From: Owenia fusiformis
Lineage: Eukaryota > Annelida > Polychaeta > Sabellida > Oweniidae
Length of the DNA stretch: 64,000 nt
Reading direction: 5' to 3'
Assembly (NCBI GenBank): GCA_903813345.2
Contig: CAIIXF020000006.1
Span: 13,646,348-13,710,347, forward strand
Shown here: piece after piece, positions 33,756 to 45,533 of the stretch
Layout: every line of letters begins with the position of its first letter
Position numbering within the stretch: position 1 is the first letter of the stretch
Made by a program: the position numbers and the translations under genes
The notes under the pieces: model-generated
What the model was told of the DNA's origin: nothing
Databases searched by the model: none
What the model saw: the letters and a program-made list of their open reading frames with translations, nothing else

Positions 33756-34847
33756 AATTGCAGTTCATATAATGAGTGCAAAGAATTCGAACACAAGTCA
33801 ATTGCAAGGACGTAACATGAAAGAATAATACACGTATAAGATATCAAATAGAATTTAGGTTTTGATTATTCATCGGAAATCATTCGACTTGTAAGATTGT
33901 TCCCTTCAAAGGAGATCATCTTGCATTAATTTTCAGATCGAACGTAAAACTCCAATAACAATCAGAATCAAAGATGGTTACTTTTCTATTGATATCCAAT
34001 GCAATGAGATTGAAACTGATACCAGGGGTCAATACTATACGAGGTCTGCATTGATTGGGGCCCCCAACACAATGAATCTCAAAGGGTGGCCCATGGTAAC
34101 TTGTAAATATTGATGAGCAATAAATCAGTGTTTCTGATGTCGGGTAGCGCTTCCTTCTGATATGTCGGATCCGAATGCAAATCATTATTTTGATGATGAT
34201 CGGTAGAAACCGGACGCTCGATTGTTATGTCGGACATATCAGTGGATCATCGTCGTCTTTGAAGTATCATTTTTTGTTTGAAATGTTTCGCAAACAACCC
34301 TTTGTATAAATAATTTAGTAAGCAGGACGTTGTCATCAATAGATGCGACATACTAATCAATTTGTGGTTTCCCATTTGTGAAGGTTGCCTTCTGTGAATT
34401 CGCGCATATACAGGTCGGAATCTCACATTCAGGAGCTCACAGTGCCAATGTCCGAGACCAATGACAAAAGATTCTTTAATCATTATATCGGAATGAATTA
34501 AGCTTTAGAAGAGAGGATCCCGGCATTTTCAAAGCTAGATACAACAATCCCCCACCTTTTAGTTGTGGTCTAGATGTGAAGGGGTACATGTAGATGATCC
34601 AAAGAGTTCCCGGTAATCGACATCATCAAACTGTATCTTACTTTTGAAATGTTTACACTTCAACTGGACTAAGGACAACGACAAGATGGATTAATCCATT
34701 GATGTTATTCTTAAAATTGCCGTCATTGTTTTCAAACTTCGCCAGGCTATAGAATTAAGCTTATAACAAACTATGATTGAAAGAATCTCATCTAAAATAC
34801 CCCAAATTTAAAATCAATTACAATTTGTAATTTGTACCATCAATAAA
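33756..34847. other. Intergenic, nothing recognised
   Basis: Contains a short inverted pair (ctgatatgtcgga near 34158, gtcggacatatcag near 34230). Open frames on the minus strand (33916-34185 and 34247-34483) match no family I know and lack convincing splice structure. Confidence 0.4.
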
Positions 34848-34930
34848 TACCCTTTGCATTCCCTCGACTTCGCTTCTTAAAAGAGAGCTTCGATTCGTCT
34901 GTAGTTTAACTAGACTCTGCGCGCAGGGTA
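34848..34930 (+). repeat. TACCCTTTGCATTCG mini-element, copy 2
   Basis: 83 bp from TACCCTTTGCATTCCCTCGA to GCGCGCAGGGTA, with short imperfect TIRs (TACCCT / AGGGTA) and possible TA target. Confidence 0.75.
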
Positions 34931-37900
34931 TACCATCAACTGACTTTGTTACAAATATCCGATTAATCAAAAACAGAAAAAAACGAAAGGGGACATAAAA
35001 AGCAAAAGGCGATTTGACGCGTGATTGTGTATTTTGTCATAAGAAATACTGTAATGAAATACATAAAAATGAAAAAAGAATGTTGTAAAGGAGTAGTTCA
35101 CAAGAAGCTTGCATTGCATAGAACACATGCATTTCTTTACTGAGAAAAACCCGATGTGTGTATATATGTGTGTTATACTTTCGAAACTTTTCTTTGTACT
35201 AATGTTACCACGATGCATCTTATGTGATTGGCGTTTCTTAGACATTAAATTACCAAAAAATATTTTGCTGATTTTTTTTATCTAAAAATCTTTGTTTTAA
35301 TCAATAAATTCTCTTTTTAGACTATTAACATTTGCTTCACTAAGACATTTGAGTTTAACTGCCTTTATCTAATTGAATTCTTCTCATATAACAAACTTAA
35401 TAATGATTAAAATTATATCATTCCATAGACATAGCGGTGGGAAGGGTGCCCTATTGAGAAGCAATGTTAATTAACAATATAATTTAGAGTGTGGTCACGT
35501 GGCATGACAATTATCTAGTTACGGTATCTATTTGATACCTCATTACAATAGTTATTATACAATTATCTCTTCCACAAAATCACATTAAAGCGCTGACTTG
35601 GAAATTATGGTGGTAAGATGAGAGAATATGGCAGAGCCCCCGTGTGTATTATAGCGACCCATCTGTCAATACTGGTCAATACACCCAATGACCATTGCCA
35701 TTCCCCAGATCTTGGTCAACCAGTCAAGTCCATTCCCCAGATCTTGGTCAACCAGTCAAGCAGGGAGTGTTTTGATATTTTGTTAGATAAATCTCACAAG
35801 CAAAATTGAATTTTATGAGGAATACGTATACTGTATAATGCGTTGATTTTACAGTGGATAATGATATATCCACGAAGGAACGCAATGGGAGATCATCGAA
35901 TATCAGTTTTATTCAATGCTAATTTCGCATGTAGCGTGTTTAGTATTTTAGCATCCAAAATGATTAAATAGACGTCAAAGCGAGCGATAAATGCATGCTT
36001 ATTATAAAACACATTTTTGGTGAAAAAAGAGTATTCGGTAAAATATTTGTTGTTCATGAAAAACGCAATGTTTTATCAAACCGACGTAAACTACACAAAG
36101 CGTTCATCATATGATGGCCAGTTATACGGGAAAAGTTGACAATTTTGCGTTACACAACAAATTGTAGCACCGCCCATATTTGACGCGATTCACGTATGAA
36201 TGATTAAAGTTCCATTCGTGTTATTAAAAATCTGTTTTAAAGTCAATAATGATAATTTATAATTGAAAGTGTTACATCCATGTTGGTCAGAGAAGCAATA
36301 TCAAATACTGAAATAATATTTTTATATGTGCTCTCACTTGACAGTATGACTAACGGCACTTGCGAGAACATTTTCAGAGAAAACAAGCGTCTTATGTCAT
36401 CTTTGTAAACCACATTTGATATATAAATAATAAATGTATATCGTTTAAATGTTAATCGGTGAAAAACAATCTGTATTGAGAACATTATCGTGATTATAAT
36501 AGGCCCTTATAGTATTTCCAATAGCTTCTATTTCATCATGTTTGCTAATATACACAATGGGTGCCGAAACTAAACAATATAACCTCAATACCTATTAAGA
36601 CGAGGAAACCTCTATGGATTAATGGATTCCGATGTATAGATCCTTGGAGCACAGATTGTGCTTTTCTCAAGTCAAAATCGGTCCAGAATCACGATCAATG
36701 CAACCTGGTAGGAGCTTGTATAGTTGGTGCTATTACATAAATATTTAGTCATCATCGATACTACGGCATATAGGAGTACATCGTACAAATCCAATCCAAT
36801 AGGTCGGCCAATTTTGATTATTCATACTGACAGCCAGTTTCAACATTCGAAAGGCATGTCAATATCTATTTTAACAACTGTATTGAAAATAAAATAAAAT
36901 GAGAAAGTGTGTTTAACAATAAAGGGACCTGGATAGAATGTCATCACCGTCGACTTAAAGATCAATTTTTCAGAGTCTAATACAATTATATAGTTAGGCT
37001 AACTGGTCAACCTTGTAAAGAAATTATTAAATTTGACAATAAGCAATAATCCGATTCGACAATTTCAATTATAAAGAACAAACGGTTGGATAATTATTTC
37101 ATGAACTTAAAATTTTATTCACAACAAGATGGATTGAAGTTAAAACCGTTCAAGATTGGAAGCTTATCCCAACTTAAAAGTGACCGACAAGTAAACAATA
37201 CATAAGCCTAAATGTGAGAACGCAACCATCGTGTGGTTGACGACGTCAGAAAATAAGGCAATTTCACAGTCGCTACAGCATCCCCTTCTCCATACATTGT
37301 TTGTCCTCGAACAAATATTGTATTTATTAATGTCAATATGTAAGCTGATTGGAGATTTCTGTTTTAACTCGCTGTTTGCTTATGTATTATATTCTTCGTT
37401 CTTACATCGCCAAAGTTATTATGTCTAATGATAGCAACACAATGGCAAGACAATATTCATTATTGAATCTAAATCTTTAAATCACGTTCAAACATAACTT
37501 GGAGCTTTTCTTACTTTCTTTTAATGACTTCTTTATGATTTGTATGTGTTGATCCGTCGATATGTGATCAATCATTCAGTGTGATTTACCAATCGACAAT
37601 AAAGGGCTTATAAACCGGAAAGGTTTTGTATTTCTTGATACTCATTCTGTTGGAAGATTGTTAATCACACTTTAAGTGTTGCTGTATTTCAATAGGATGC
37701 GTCTGCCTATACATACAGTGTTGGAACATTATAATGATTTTCATTGATCACAAATGTCAGATTCTCAAGACATGAGACAATGGTCCATAATGATAGATAA
37801 CTTGATAACAAAAAGGCAGATGATATTTCTGCTCTAGAAAAAATGGTTGCACCGTATGTCAATTATAAACATGAATATACTCCGAAAACTATGTTAAAGG

Positions 37901-39280
37901 CTGACACATAAACATACATACATGATGCATCAATCCGACGACATTATCCTTTTGAATTAAGTAACGACGATGATGGTGGTATCATTATTCATTATCAAGC
38001 CGTTTTAATTAAAATAGAGTAATATAATGATACAGAACTGAATACATCAACAAATATTGGGATTAAAATCATCTAGAAATTAATTGAATATAATACAATT
38101 ATTTTTTGATGAGAGTTGAACGCATCTTCCTGACCGAACATGGTGTCAAACCAATCCATTGAGATCAATGTTAAATATATACATAATGCACTCTGGACTT
38201 ATGTATTAATGTAGATCGTCCAACTACCATTAATACAAACTCAATTAAAACAGTATCGTTGCTGCTCTTCCAACGTCTGTTTCGCAAAAAAACGGTGTAT
38301 TAAATGTAAAATGAACGTTTGTGATAGATTGAAACGCAAACCATGAAATATCAAGTCAATTTTCAAATTCAATTTGGAGCTGTATATGAAGGGAACTGTT
38401 TGCATGTTGAGATGTCATTACTATTCCTACAATGCTTTAGTAATTAACAATATCTTGGTTTGCGCAGTTGATCCCTGTGCCACCGAGTTCCTCGTGTACA
38501 AACTTGATTACAAAGACCACCTGACCCACCCGGACCTCTGTGCCAAAATCTAGACATTTCTTACGAAGCTGTTTTCTTGTGTCTAAAGATCTAATGGCTT
38601 AATGGATGTAAAACATGGAATATAGAACATATAATTATGTAGCTATTAAAGCTAATTTTAGAATATGGCTATGGTTTGAGACATGGCATATTGTATTTTG
38701 TTTCTGGTGTTCGATTTCGGAAGGTCTCATGTACGAAAATGTAAATTAATCATAACCGCTGGAAATATAAGTTTCCAGTTCAAAAACAGATTTATTAAAT
38801 CCCTTTCTTCTATAAAACACGGAGACTGCGTGCTATTGTGCACTACCATTTAGAGAACCATCAATTGACTCAATTCGCTTGCAGTCCCAACGGAGTCAAA
38901 TCATATCAGTTCATGAAAATAGAAACATTTATCAAAAATTAGTTTTCGTCTGTAAACGACTCGATGGAATTTGTTTAACCGAACTAATGTGTCAGTTGGG
39001 GTTCTAAAACGTCTGTTTTTTCGATGGAGTTAACTCCCCCGGGTCGTCGAGTAACCGATCGCCAGCTTAACAATAGAATCTGAATCTATTGCAATACATT
39101 CTTTACCAAATCTACGCATCTTTCAGGACTATTATCTGTTTGTTCAATTTCTTGTTTGAAATCATAGTGAGAGAATATATTATTGAAGATAATTGCTTTA
39201 AATATTAGGTTCCGAGTCTTGTCGGGTATGCCAATACAGTATTTATTCCATCGGTTTGAACCTTAAAAAGTAGCCCTTAT
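34931..39280. other. Intergenic, no gene
   Basis: Only one clear feature: a perfect 32-bp tandem duplication at about 35698-35761 (ccattccccagatcttggtc...). No exon, RNA gene or transposon recognised in the rest. Confidence 0.45.
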
Positions 39281-39289
39281 CTAGTGCCT

Positions 39290-39430
39290 TATCCAGGAGC
39301 TCGCCCCCCTCCCCCCAGATGGGACTCGATTGGCCTAGTTTTTAAGAAATTGGGCTCAAAATTCTGGCCCAAAACTTTTTATCCGCGGAAATTTTTGCCC
39401 CCCCCACCCTTCTTGATTTCCAAAACCGCC
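39290..39430. repeat. G/C-homopolymer MITE remnant
   Basis: Decayed stretch with cgcccccctccccccagatg and ttgccccccccacccttctt, similar in style to 40271-40579 but too eroded to give clear ends. Confidence 0.4.
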
Positions 39431-40270
39431 GTTGTAGGGTTTTTGTTTTATGAACTTCATTAAAAATTTGTGCCGTTAAAATGCAACATGATGTCTATAT
39501 AACATTTAATTTATAAAAAAATAGAAAAATCATATGGAATTGATTATTGATTGATTATAAATGATAAGTATGGAAAATTTCGAACAAGTCAGATCAAGAG
39601 AAGTAGCTCATTAAACTGGCATAGATGAGAAGTAATAAGATGCAATGGTTTGCAATGCGTGACTATCTGCAAGGGACGCCTAAATTAGGATCCCCCGGGC
39701 AAGATACCAGAGAATGGCCTTGCTTTAAATCTCTGTCAATAAAGACACCCATTACTAAGCAACAATTTCACTTCAAACATAACCATATTAAAACATAATC
39801 CATTTTTGTAATAGAGTTATTAATTCATTGGGGACAATATGAACATTTGTAGAGATGTGGGAGTTATTGAAATATGAAATATCTGTTCTGTTACCCTTTT
39901 AAGTTATATATGATCTAAATGAAAAGGAGAAATAGATGAATTTTGAAATCCGTGTTGATGGTACTTTTTCTTGTTTTTCTTGCCTAAGTAACTTTCACAA
40001 ACGTACCTTACTAGACTGATACTACCAAGAGCTTTACCGCGACTGATCGTAACAATCGACATTGCTTTTACAAATACATTTTGGAAAAGACCCGCCTATT
40101 TAAAAAATATTTTCTTGAGTCGGATAAATTCTTGTAAAAAGTAAAGAAATTACTATTATAGTATGTCATGGTTGGATTATATAGTTTTCTTTTTCAACAA
40201 TTGATAAATCTTAGTCTGCGCTAAAATGTTGTTCAGTCATTGAGAAACGCCAAGTAATATGTCTCTGCCC

Positions 40271-40579
40271 ACTGGCGGATTAGGGGGGGGGGGCCTGGGG
40301 GCCCGGGCCTCCCCCCCTTTGGTGGGCCCAGAAAAAAAAATTGGGCCCAAAAAAACTTTTGGGCCAAAAAAGGCCTTAAGGCCCCCAAAAAGTCGGCCTT
40401 TTTGGTTATTACTGGGCCTTTTAAGGCCTTATTTTTAAAATTCAGGCCAAATTTTGAAGAAAATGGGCCTCAAAATTTCAAAATTTGGGCCCACTTTTGC
40501 GTTTTAGGGGCCCAAAATTTTTTTCTCTGACCTGAGATTTGGGCCCCCCCCCCTTGTTGGTTCCCAGATCCGCCCCTGC
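40271..40579. repeat. 309-bp MITE with CTGGCGGAT ends and homopolymer flanks
   Basis: Left end ACTGGCGGATTAGGGGGGGG, right end the inverted CCCAGATCCGCCCCTG. The interior is built of GGGCC/GGCCC and A-runs with internal inverted symmetry. No coding. Confidence 0.7.
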
Positions 40580-40599
40580 TGCCTGCGCCCATAGTCCAC

Positions 40600-40659
40600 T
40601 TACAAACTACGAAGACGAAGCTCTCTTTAAGAAGGGAAGTCAAACGAATACAAAGGGTA
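40600..40659 (-). repeat. TACCCTTTGCATTCG mini-element, copy 3 (truncated)
   Basis: Minus-strand relative: aaactacgaagacgaagctc ... caaacgaatacaaagggta. The GCACGCAGGGTA end is not recognisable. Confidence 0.6.
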
Positions 40660-41509
40660 ATGAAAAAGCATAGAAAACCATCATGAAAACAAAGAAATAA
40701 ATGAGCAATAATGTAAATTGTAACAATCAAACAATTCAAATCCGGAACAAATATTTTGTTCGGCAATCAGCTTGTTTAAAGTATTTGTTCGGCAATTGCC
40801 TTTTAAAGATATTTTTCGGCAATTACCTTTTTATAAAATATTTGTTTGTAAACGCTAGGCAATTCTTAACGTATTTGTTGGATTTGCAATATCGATGTAT
40901 GATAGTAAAGGAAACTCATCGCGGATGGTCGAACAAATGATGACAACCGCTACGATTGATTGTTTTGGTCTAGAGTCCAGCAGAATGCTCCCAGAGGTGT
41001 CGTTAACACAAGTCACAGATGCATCTAAGGTCGTTGATATGCATCTTTGGTCAATTGGAGTCAATCGGGTGTGAGAATGAAATCATAATCTTTCTCCAGT
41101 TTCCAGACGTTCGTAATCTCGTTGCGAGGTTGTACCAATAATTATGTTATGGTATTCCAGGCTAACTATGACGATGAGATGGTCACGATATCAGTAAGTC
41201 ATCGTTTTGTCCCGAGGCCCAGTTACATAAGTAGCAAAATGTTCAAATTGTTTTGTCAGCTTTTGTCTTGCATCTGCCCTCTGCCTCGCCTCGGTTTCTC
41301 TCATTATCTCCTGCTGTATTGTACCTAATGTCACTTGGTGATATTGCATCCGGGGCAAAATATATGCTGCACAATACTTTGTTATTCAGTAGTTAATGTG
41401 ATATATTTAGAAATAAGTAAGATCAAATATATCACTTGTGCATAGATAAGATCATTTCTGCATATACATCACACTTATACCAATTCCAATTATCTCGTCA
41501 ACAAGGTAG

Positions 41510-41680
41510 TGGTTAACATGGGAATGTCAATTTTCAAAAATTCATCAAATTTATCATTAATTTTCTACCTATTGTAACTGAGGAAAAAAATTGAGAAAAT
41601 TTGAAGGTATTGGAAATAAAGTCGAGTTATGTTTCCATCTATATTATAAGTATTTCATCGCAGGTTGAGTAAATAAAAGT
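41510..41680. repeat. Fragment of the CACTCCCCTCC-family element
   Basis: Matches the right interior of 1078-1868 and 31847-32646 (ggttaacatgggaatgtcaa ... ggtattggaaataaagtc ... atttcatcgcaggtt). Both termini are missing. Confidence 0.75.
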
Positions 41681-42260
41681 TCAAACCTATATTTTATTCC
41701 CAAAGTATTATATTCTTTTGTTAGAACTGAATTTCTCGCAGAAAATGCTTTTCATTCATGATCAGCGATTCCAAATTATTATTGCATAAACTAGAAATGT
41801 GGGCATCGTGACTTCCTGCAACATTATGGTTGGACACTGGCCCAAAGTAATGGATCTTTGGTCAATGATTGATGATAGCGTTCATAAAAGATGGCAGGGA
41901 AGTCAACGTGGTGTTGTTGTTGGAATGGTAATGTCAATCAGAGACATGTACTGAAACTCAATGTCAATGCGATCAATGTGTTACATTATCGGCACTAATA
42001 AAGGTCAGCTACACAGGTAGTAATCAAACAACACTCTCATGCAAAATCCGCAGATTCTGGTAAAAAGTCGTTAGATTTTGATTTTTTTTCAGAACAAAGG
42101 ATCTATCTTGTAAGTTCATCGGGTGAATGTGGGGGGGGGGGGGGTGAATATGTGATTCGACTAAATAGACCATAAACAGATAGGTTAATTAGATGCAGTT
42201 TTATGACCTACATGTAGGCCTATCCGTTTGTGCTTTTTACTCTGAGAGTTTGATTCTTAC

Positions 42261-42441
42261 CCAGATCGTGCGGATTTTGCAAAATATTGTTTTTATAGAA
42301 AATCACTTGACTGCCATCTTTATATCCGGCCAAAACCTTAATTTTCACATCATCTTTTCTCAATAGAGAAAGTACAAAGTGTAAAACCAGCAAAGATGCC
42401 AAACAAGAGAACATTACAGCAAAAAGAGAAAACAAAAACAT
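42261..42441 (-). CDS. Possible first coding exon of an unidentified membrane protein
   Basis: Open frame from ATG to a good donor (GATCTGG/GTAAGAAT). It encodes about 60 residues: a strongly hydrophobic N-terminal segment at about residues 2-27 (MFLFSLFAVMFSCLASLLVL then HFVLSLL) followed by a basic and hydrophilic stretch, like a signal anchor. I could not find a matching second exon downstream with confidence; an open frame at 40855-41064 is a possible but unsupported continuation. The family is not recognised and this may be chance. Confidence 0.3.
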
Positions 42442-42504
42442 TAGCCTATTTGAAGACTTTGAAAGTCACCAGAAAATGACTAGAAATCAAACGATGTTAG
42501 ATGT

Positions 42505-42640
42505 CAGGCCCGTAGCCAGAGGGGGAACTAGGGTCCGCTTCCCCCCCCCTCCTGGCCAGAAACTCTTTCAAAATTATGCAGTTTTTCACCATTTTGAGAA
42601 TTTTTCGCATGATTTTTAGCCAAAATTGTTCAAACGTTGA
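42505..42640 (+). repeat. CAGGCCYGTAGCC-family MITE fragment
   Basis: Starts TCAGGCCCGTAGCCAGAGGG and matches the reverse complement of 22700-22854, including ctttcaaaattatgcagttt. The far end is lost. Confidence 0.6.
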
Positions 42641-42825
42641 CTGATCTGTCTGGAAAGGAAGCCAACAGCCATGCAGTCTTTAGCCTCTTTCAAAGGCTGA
42701 CTGATCAGCTCAGTCAGCTTTAAAGATTTTCCCATGCATGTGTATTCTCAGACTTAGACGGGCAAAGTTCTGGTGTGCTTTGGCAAGGCGGAGAGGAGTT
42801 ACTCGTAATGACCAATGGTATCAAC

Positions 42826-43170
42826 AAAATAGCGCCACACTCACCTGACATGAACCCTCCAGACTTTTATCTCTGGGGATACTTGAAGGATCATATATAT
42901 GACACAAACCCCCAAACCATAGACCTGAAGGGAGAGATCACAAGAAAGATCAGGGCCATATATCTGTGGAGGAATGTGTGAGGTTCGTAGAATTGCCCGT
43001 AGAATCCAGGTGTGCCTGCAAAGGAATGGGCGACATTTGGAGCATGTATGTTTTTGTGTAGTTGCTCCATTAAATCTAGTTTTTTAGTGTCCAAAAGAAC
43101 AAGTCCGAAATCATGCAGACAAAAAAGTTGTGCAACATTATGTGAGTGGCATTTTTTGTGTCACCCTGTA
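42826..43170 (+). pseudogene. 3' remnant of a Tc/mariner-type transposase and its terminal repeat
   Basis: The frame encodes IAPHSPDMNPPDFYLWGYLK, typical of the catalytic C-terminus of DDE transposases of the IS630/Tc1/mariner group (APHSPDLNPxDFFLWG). It continues with PQTIDLKGEITRKIRAI, then needs frame changes near 42960-42990 to reach RIARRIQVCLQRNGRHLEHV and a stop near 43078. The segment ends with a TGTCACCCTGTAC terminal repeat (43158-43170). The N-terminal two thirds are missing, so it is inactive. Confidence 0.8.
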
Positions 43171-43308
43171 CACATCCCCTAAAATGTGTATATTTTACTT
43201 TTTGTATTATCTCATCCACTGATGTATGGCCTCTTAAAAATTCTCTTATTTTTAGCATGGGAAATCTCACTTCAACAAATCCACCTGTTATTTATCACAA
43301 ACTGTACT
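43171..43308 (+). repeat. Half copy of the CAGTTGGGGAC MITE
   Basis: Similar to the right half of 44410-44646 (tatctcatccactgatgtat ... caaatccacctgttattta ... caaactgta). The left half is absent, its edge coinciding with the mariner-type terminal repeat. Confidence 0.65.
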
Positions 43309-43913
43309 AGAGCCCCGGAGGCGCCATGAATGGTTGTTACAGAGGTAAGTTTCTCCTATAAATCAGTGTATTCCTAAGTTCTGTCACACATTATGATAAT
43401 AATGTAGGCTATGTAGTATGTACCTTGATGTGTCAATATGATAGATGCTTACTTAGTTCCCCTCTAAAGATGGCTATGTGCAAATATAGTAAATAGATGC
43501 CACCAAGATTCTTTGTAATGTCGGTAGCTAAAGAAATGTAAAGGTATTGAGCTACACTGTGCAGCAACTATTACAAAACAATCGGTGGCTACTGACAAAC
43601 ATTAATCGCACGAACACTTTTCTGAATTAAACAAGTCACGTGACTGTCATGTGATCACCTGGAGCGTAAAAATACAACATGGCAGGTTCGTTAGAGTTGT
43701 TCCTTTGTAACATATGCCTCATTTTGTTTAGTTTAGTGAGAATATGAATATCTAAATAAATCTTGTTATATAGAAACGGTTTATCAATCTCTGTTTGTGA
43801 GTACCCCAATAAATCTGAATCACATCGGGGTCAATATCTAGAAGGGCCCATGATTTAGATAATTCTATGTTTTATAGTCAAATCATAAATGTTTGAGAGT
43901 ACTTTGAATTTAA

Positions 43914-44228
43914 AGAATAAGCAATAAAATGACCAAATTGAAACAGTAAAAATGTAAAAATAGAAACATTCATATTTATCCTAACTTTTGTATATTTCAG
44001 ATAGTAATGTAAAAGTGCAGCAAAGCTAAGGCCTTTTGTAATTTAGGGAGTTTCAGCCATGTTAATTTTTCCGAAAATAACATGGCAGAGAAGTATCAAA
44101 ATATAAGAGGACACAGATATAATGACTAAACTACAAAACAAACTAAAATATACAAAAGTTAGGATAAAAATAAATGTTTCTATTTTTACATAAACTGTTT
44201 CAATTTGGTCATTTTATTGCTTATTTTT
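43914..44228. repeat. Foldback element of about 315 bp
   Basis: Left arm about 43914-44002 (AAGCAATAAAATGACCAAAT ...) and right arm about 44143-44228 are inverted copies with few differences. The central loop of about 140 bp is non-coding. Confidence 0.8.
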
Positions 44229-44409
44229 TGTATTAGACACATCATATTATAGATGTGGTGCTATATATTGTAAAAAACTTTGTCCCAGATTTTCACCTGA
44301 TACCAAGGGTTTGTCCGGGAATGCCCCGTGGCCGAGAATGCCCCAATCTCCTCTAAGGTTCAGCTGGAAAATAACATTTTGGGAAAAAATTGCTATACAT
44401 GTAGATCTA

Positions 44410-44646
44410 CAGTTGGGGACAAAAATAAATGACAGGTCGATTTTCGATCACCATTTCCTAATTATGGTGGTCTGAAAGCCCATAATTTCCAATATTGTCT
44501 AGATACATATCCCTTAAAATTTGTATATTTTACATTTTGTATAATCTCATCCACTGATTTATGGCCTCTTGTAAATTCTCTTATTTTTAACATGGGAAAT
44601 CCTCACTTCAGCAAATCCACCTGTCATTTATTTATGTCCCCAACTG
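44410..44646. repeat. 237-bp TA-flanked MITE
   Basis: Ends CAGTTGGGGACAAAAATAAA and the inverted TTTATTTATGTCCCCAACTG. TA on each side (44408-44409, 44647-44648). Non-autonomous Tc1/mariner-type element. Confidence 0.85.
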
Positions 44647-45376
44647 TACCTGCACATGTTATTTTCTGGTACAAAATAAAGTATGAAGGCATGTGCAGTT
44701 AATCTCCTTGTTTTTTCAGGAAAGTGTCATTACATTGTCTTCTTTTAGTAAATCTACAGTAGTAAGAGTTCAATGAGAACTCCAGAAAATTCTGATATTT
44801 CACGCTTTCTATTTTTCCAAATTTTCTGTCGGTGAGGTTTCCAGACAACATTACACAGGAGCTTCCATTGACCTGTTTCCAGGTTTACTAAATGACTAAA
44901 AGTAGATAATGTAATGATACTTTCCTGAAAAAAGGAAGGAAATACACACATACTTTTCATGAACCATATGACAATGACATGTAGTTTTAGAATTCTATTT
45001 ATTGACCTCACCCTGAAATATGATCTTTATATTGACATCAACTTGAGAGGTGATCTAGATATTGACCTTGTTGTGAGTCATGTTAACTAACTTGTTCATT
45101 TATACATGTAAAACTATGTCTATTACATGGTTATTGAAATTGTGATATATATGTTCATATGTTGTAAGATATTCACATTCCAGATAGACACTGCGATGTG
45201 TTGACATAGACTGACAGTGAAACAAAGACAAACAAGCTCATGAATCTCGGATTCTGTCACAATATCAGGAAAAACCTCCGATTATACAGTAAAAGTACAG
45301 TTATTTAGGCTTAGTTTCTGAAAGATTTAAACCATCAGGGCATGTTGGTTGGTTCTTCAGAAATAACAGAACAGAC

Positions 45377-45533
45377 ATGACAAAAACTGTTTCTAGTAGC
45401 TATGGCTACCAAAAGATGGTGCTGTTTGCTGTGTTATATATTGGCTATGCCCTCTACGTCATGGACAGGAAAAGCTTCACATTTGCAATGCCTGGAATCA
45501 TACAAGACTTGAACATTACCAAACAGGAATTGG
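45377..45533 (+). CDS. slc37a4: SLC37A4-type coding exon 1
   Basis: Begins MTKTVSSSYGYQK, close in length to the human start, and ends GAATTGG/GTAAAG. Covers TM1 and the RKSF motif. A TTCTTCAG just upstream (45354-45361) could be an acceptor of a 5'UTR intron. Confidence 0.92.

Noticed and set aside
33916-34483. Two minus-strand open frames
   Set aside because: Checked as possible exons; neither has a convincing acceptor/donor pair nor known motif.
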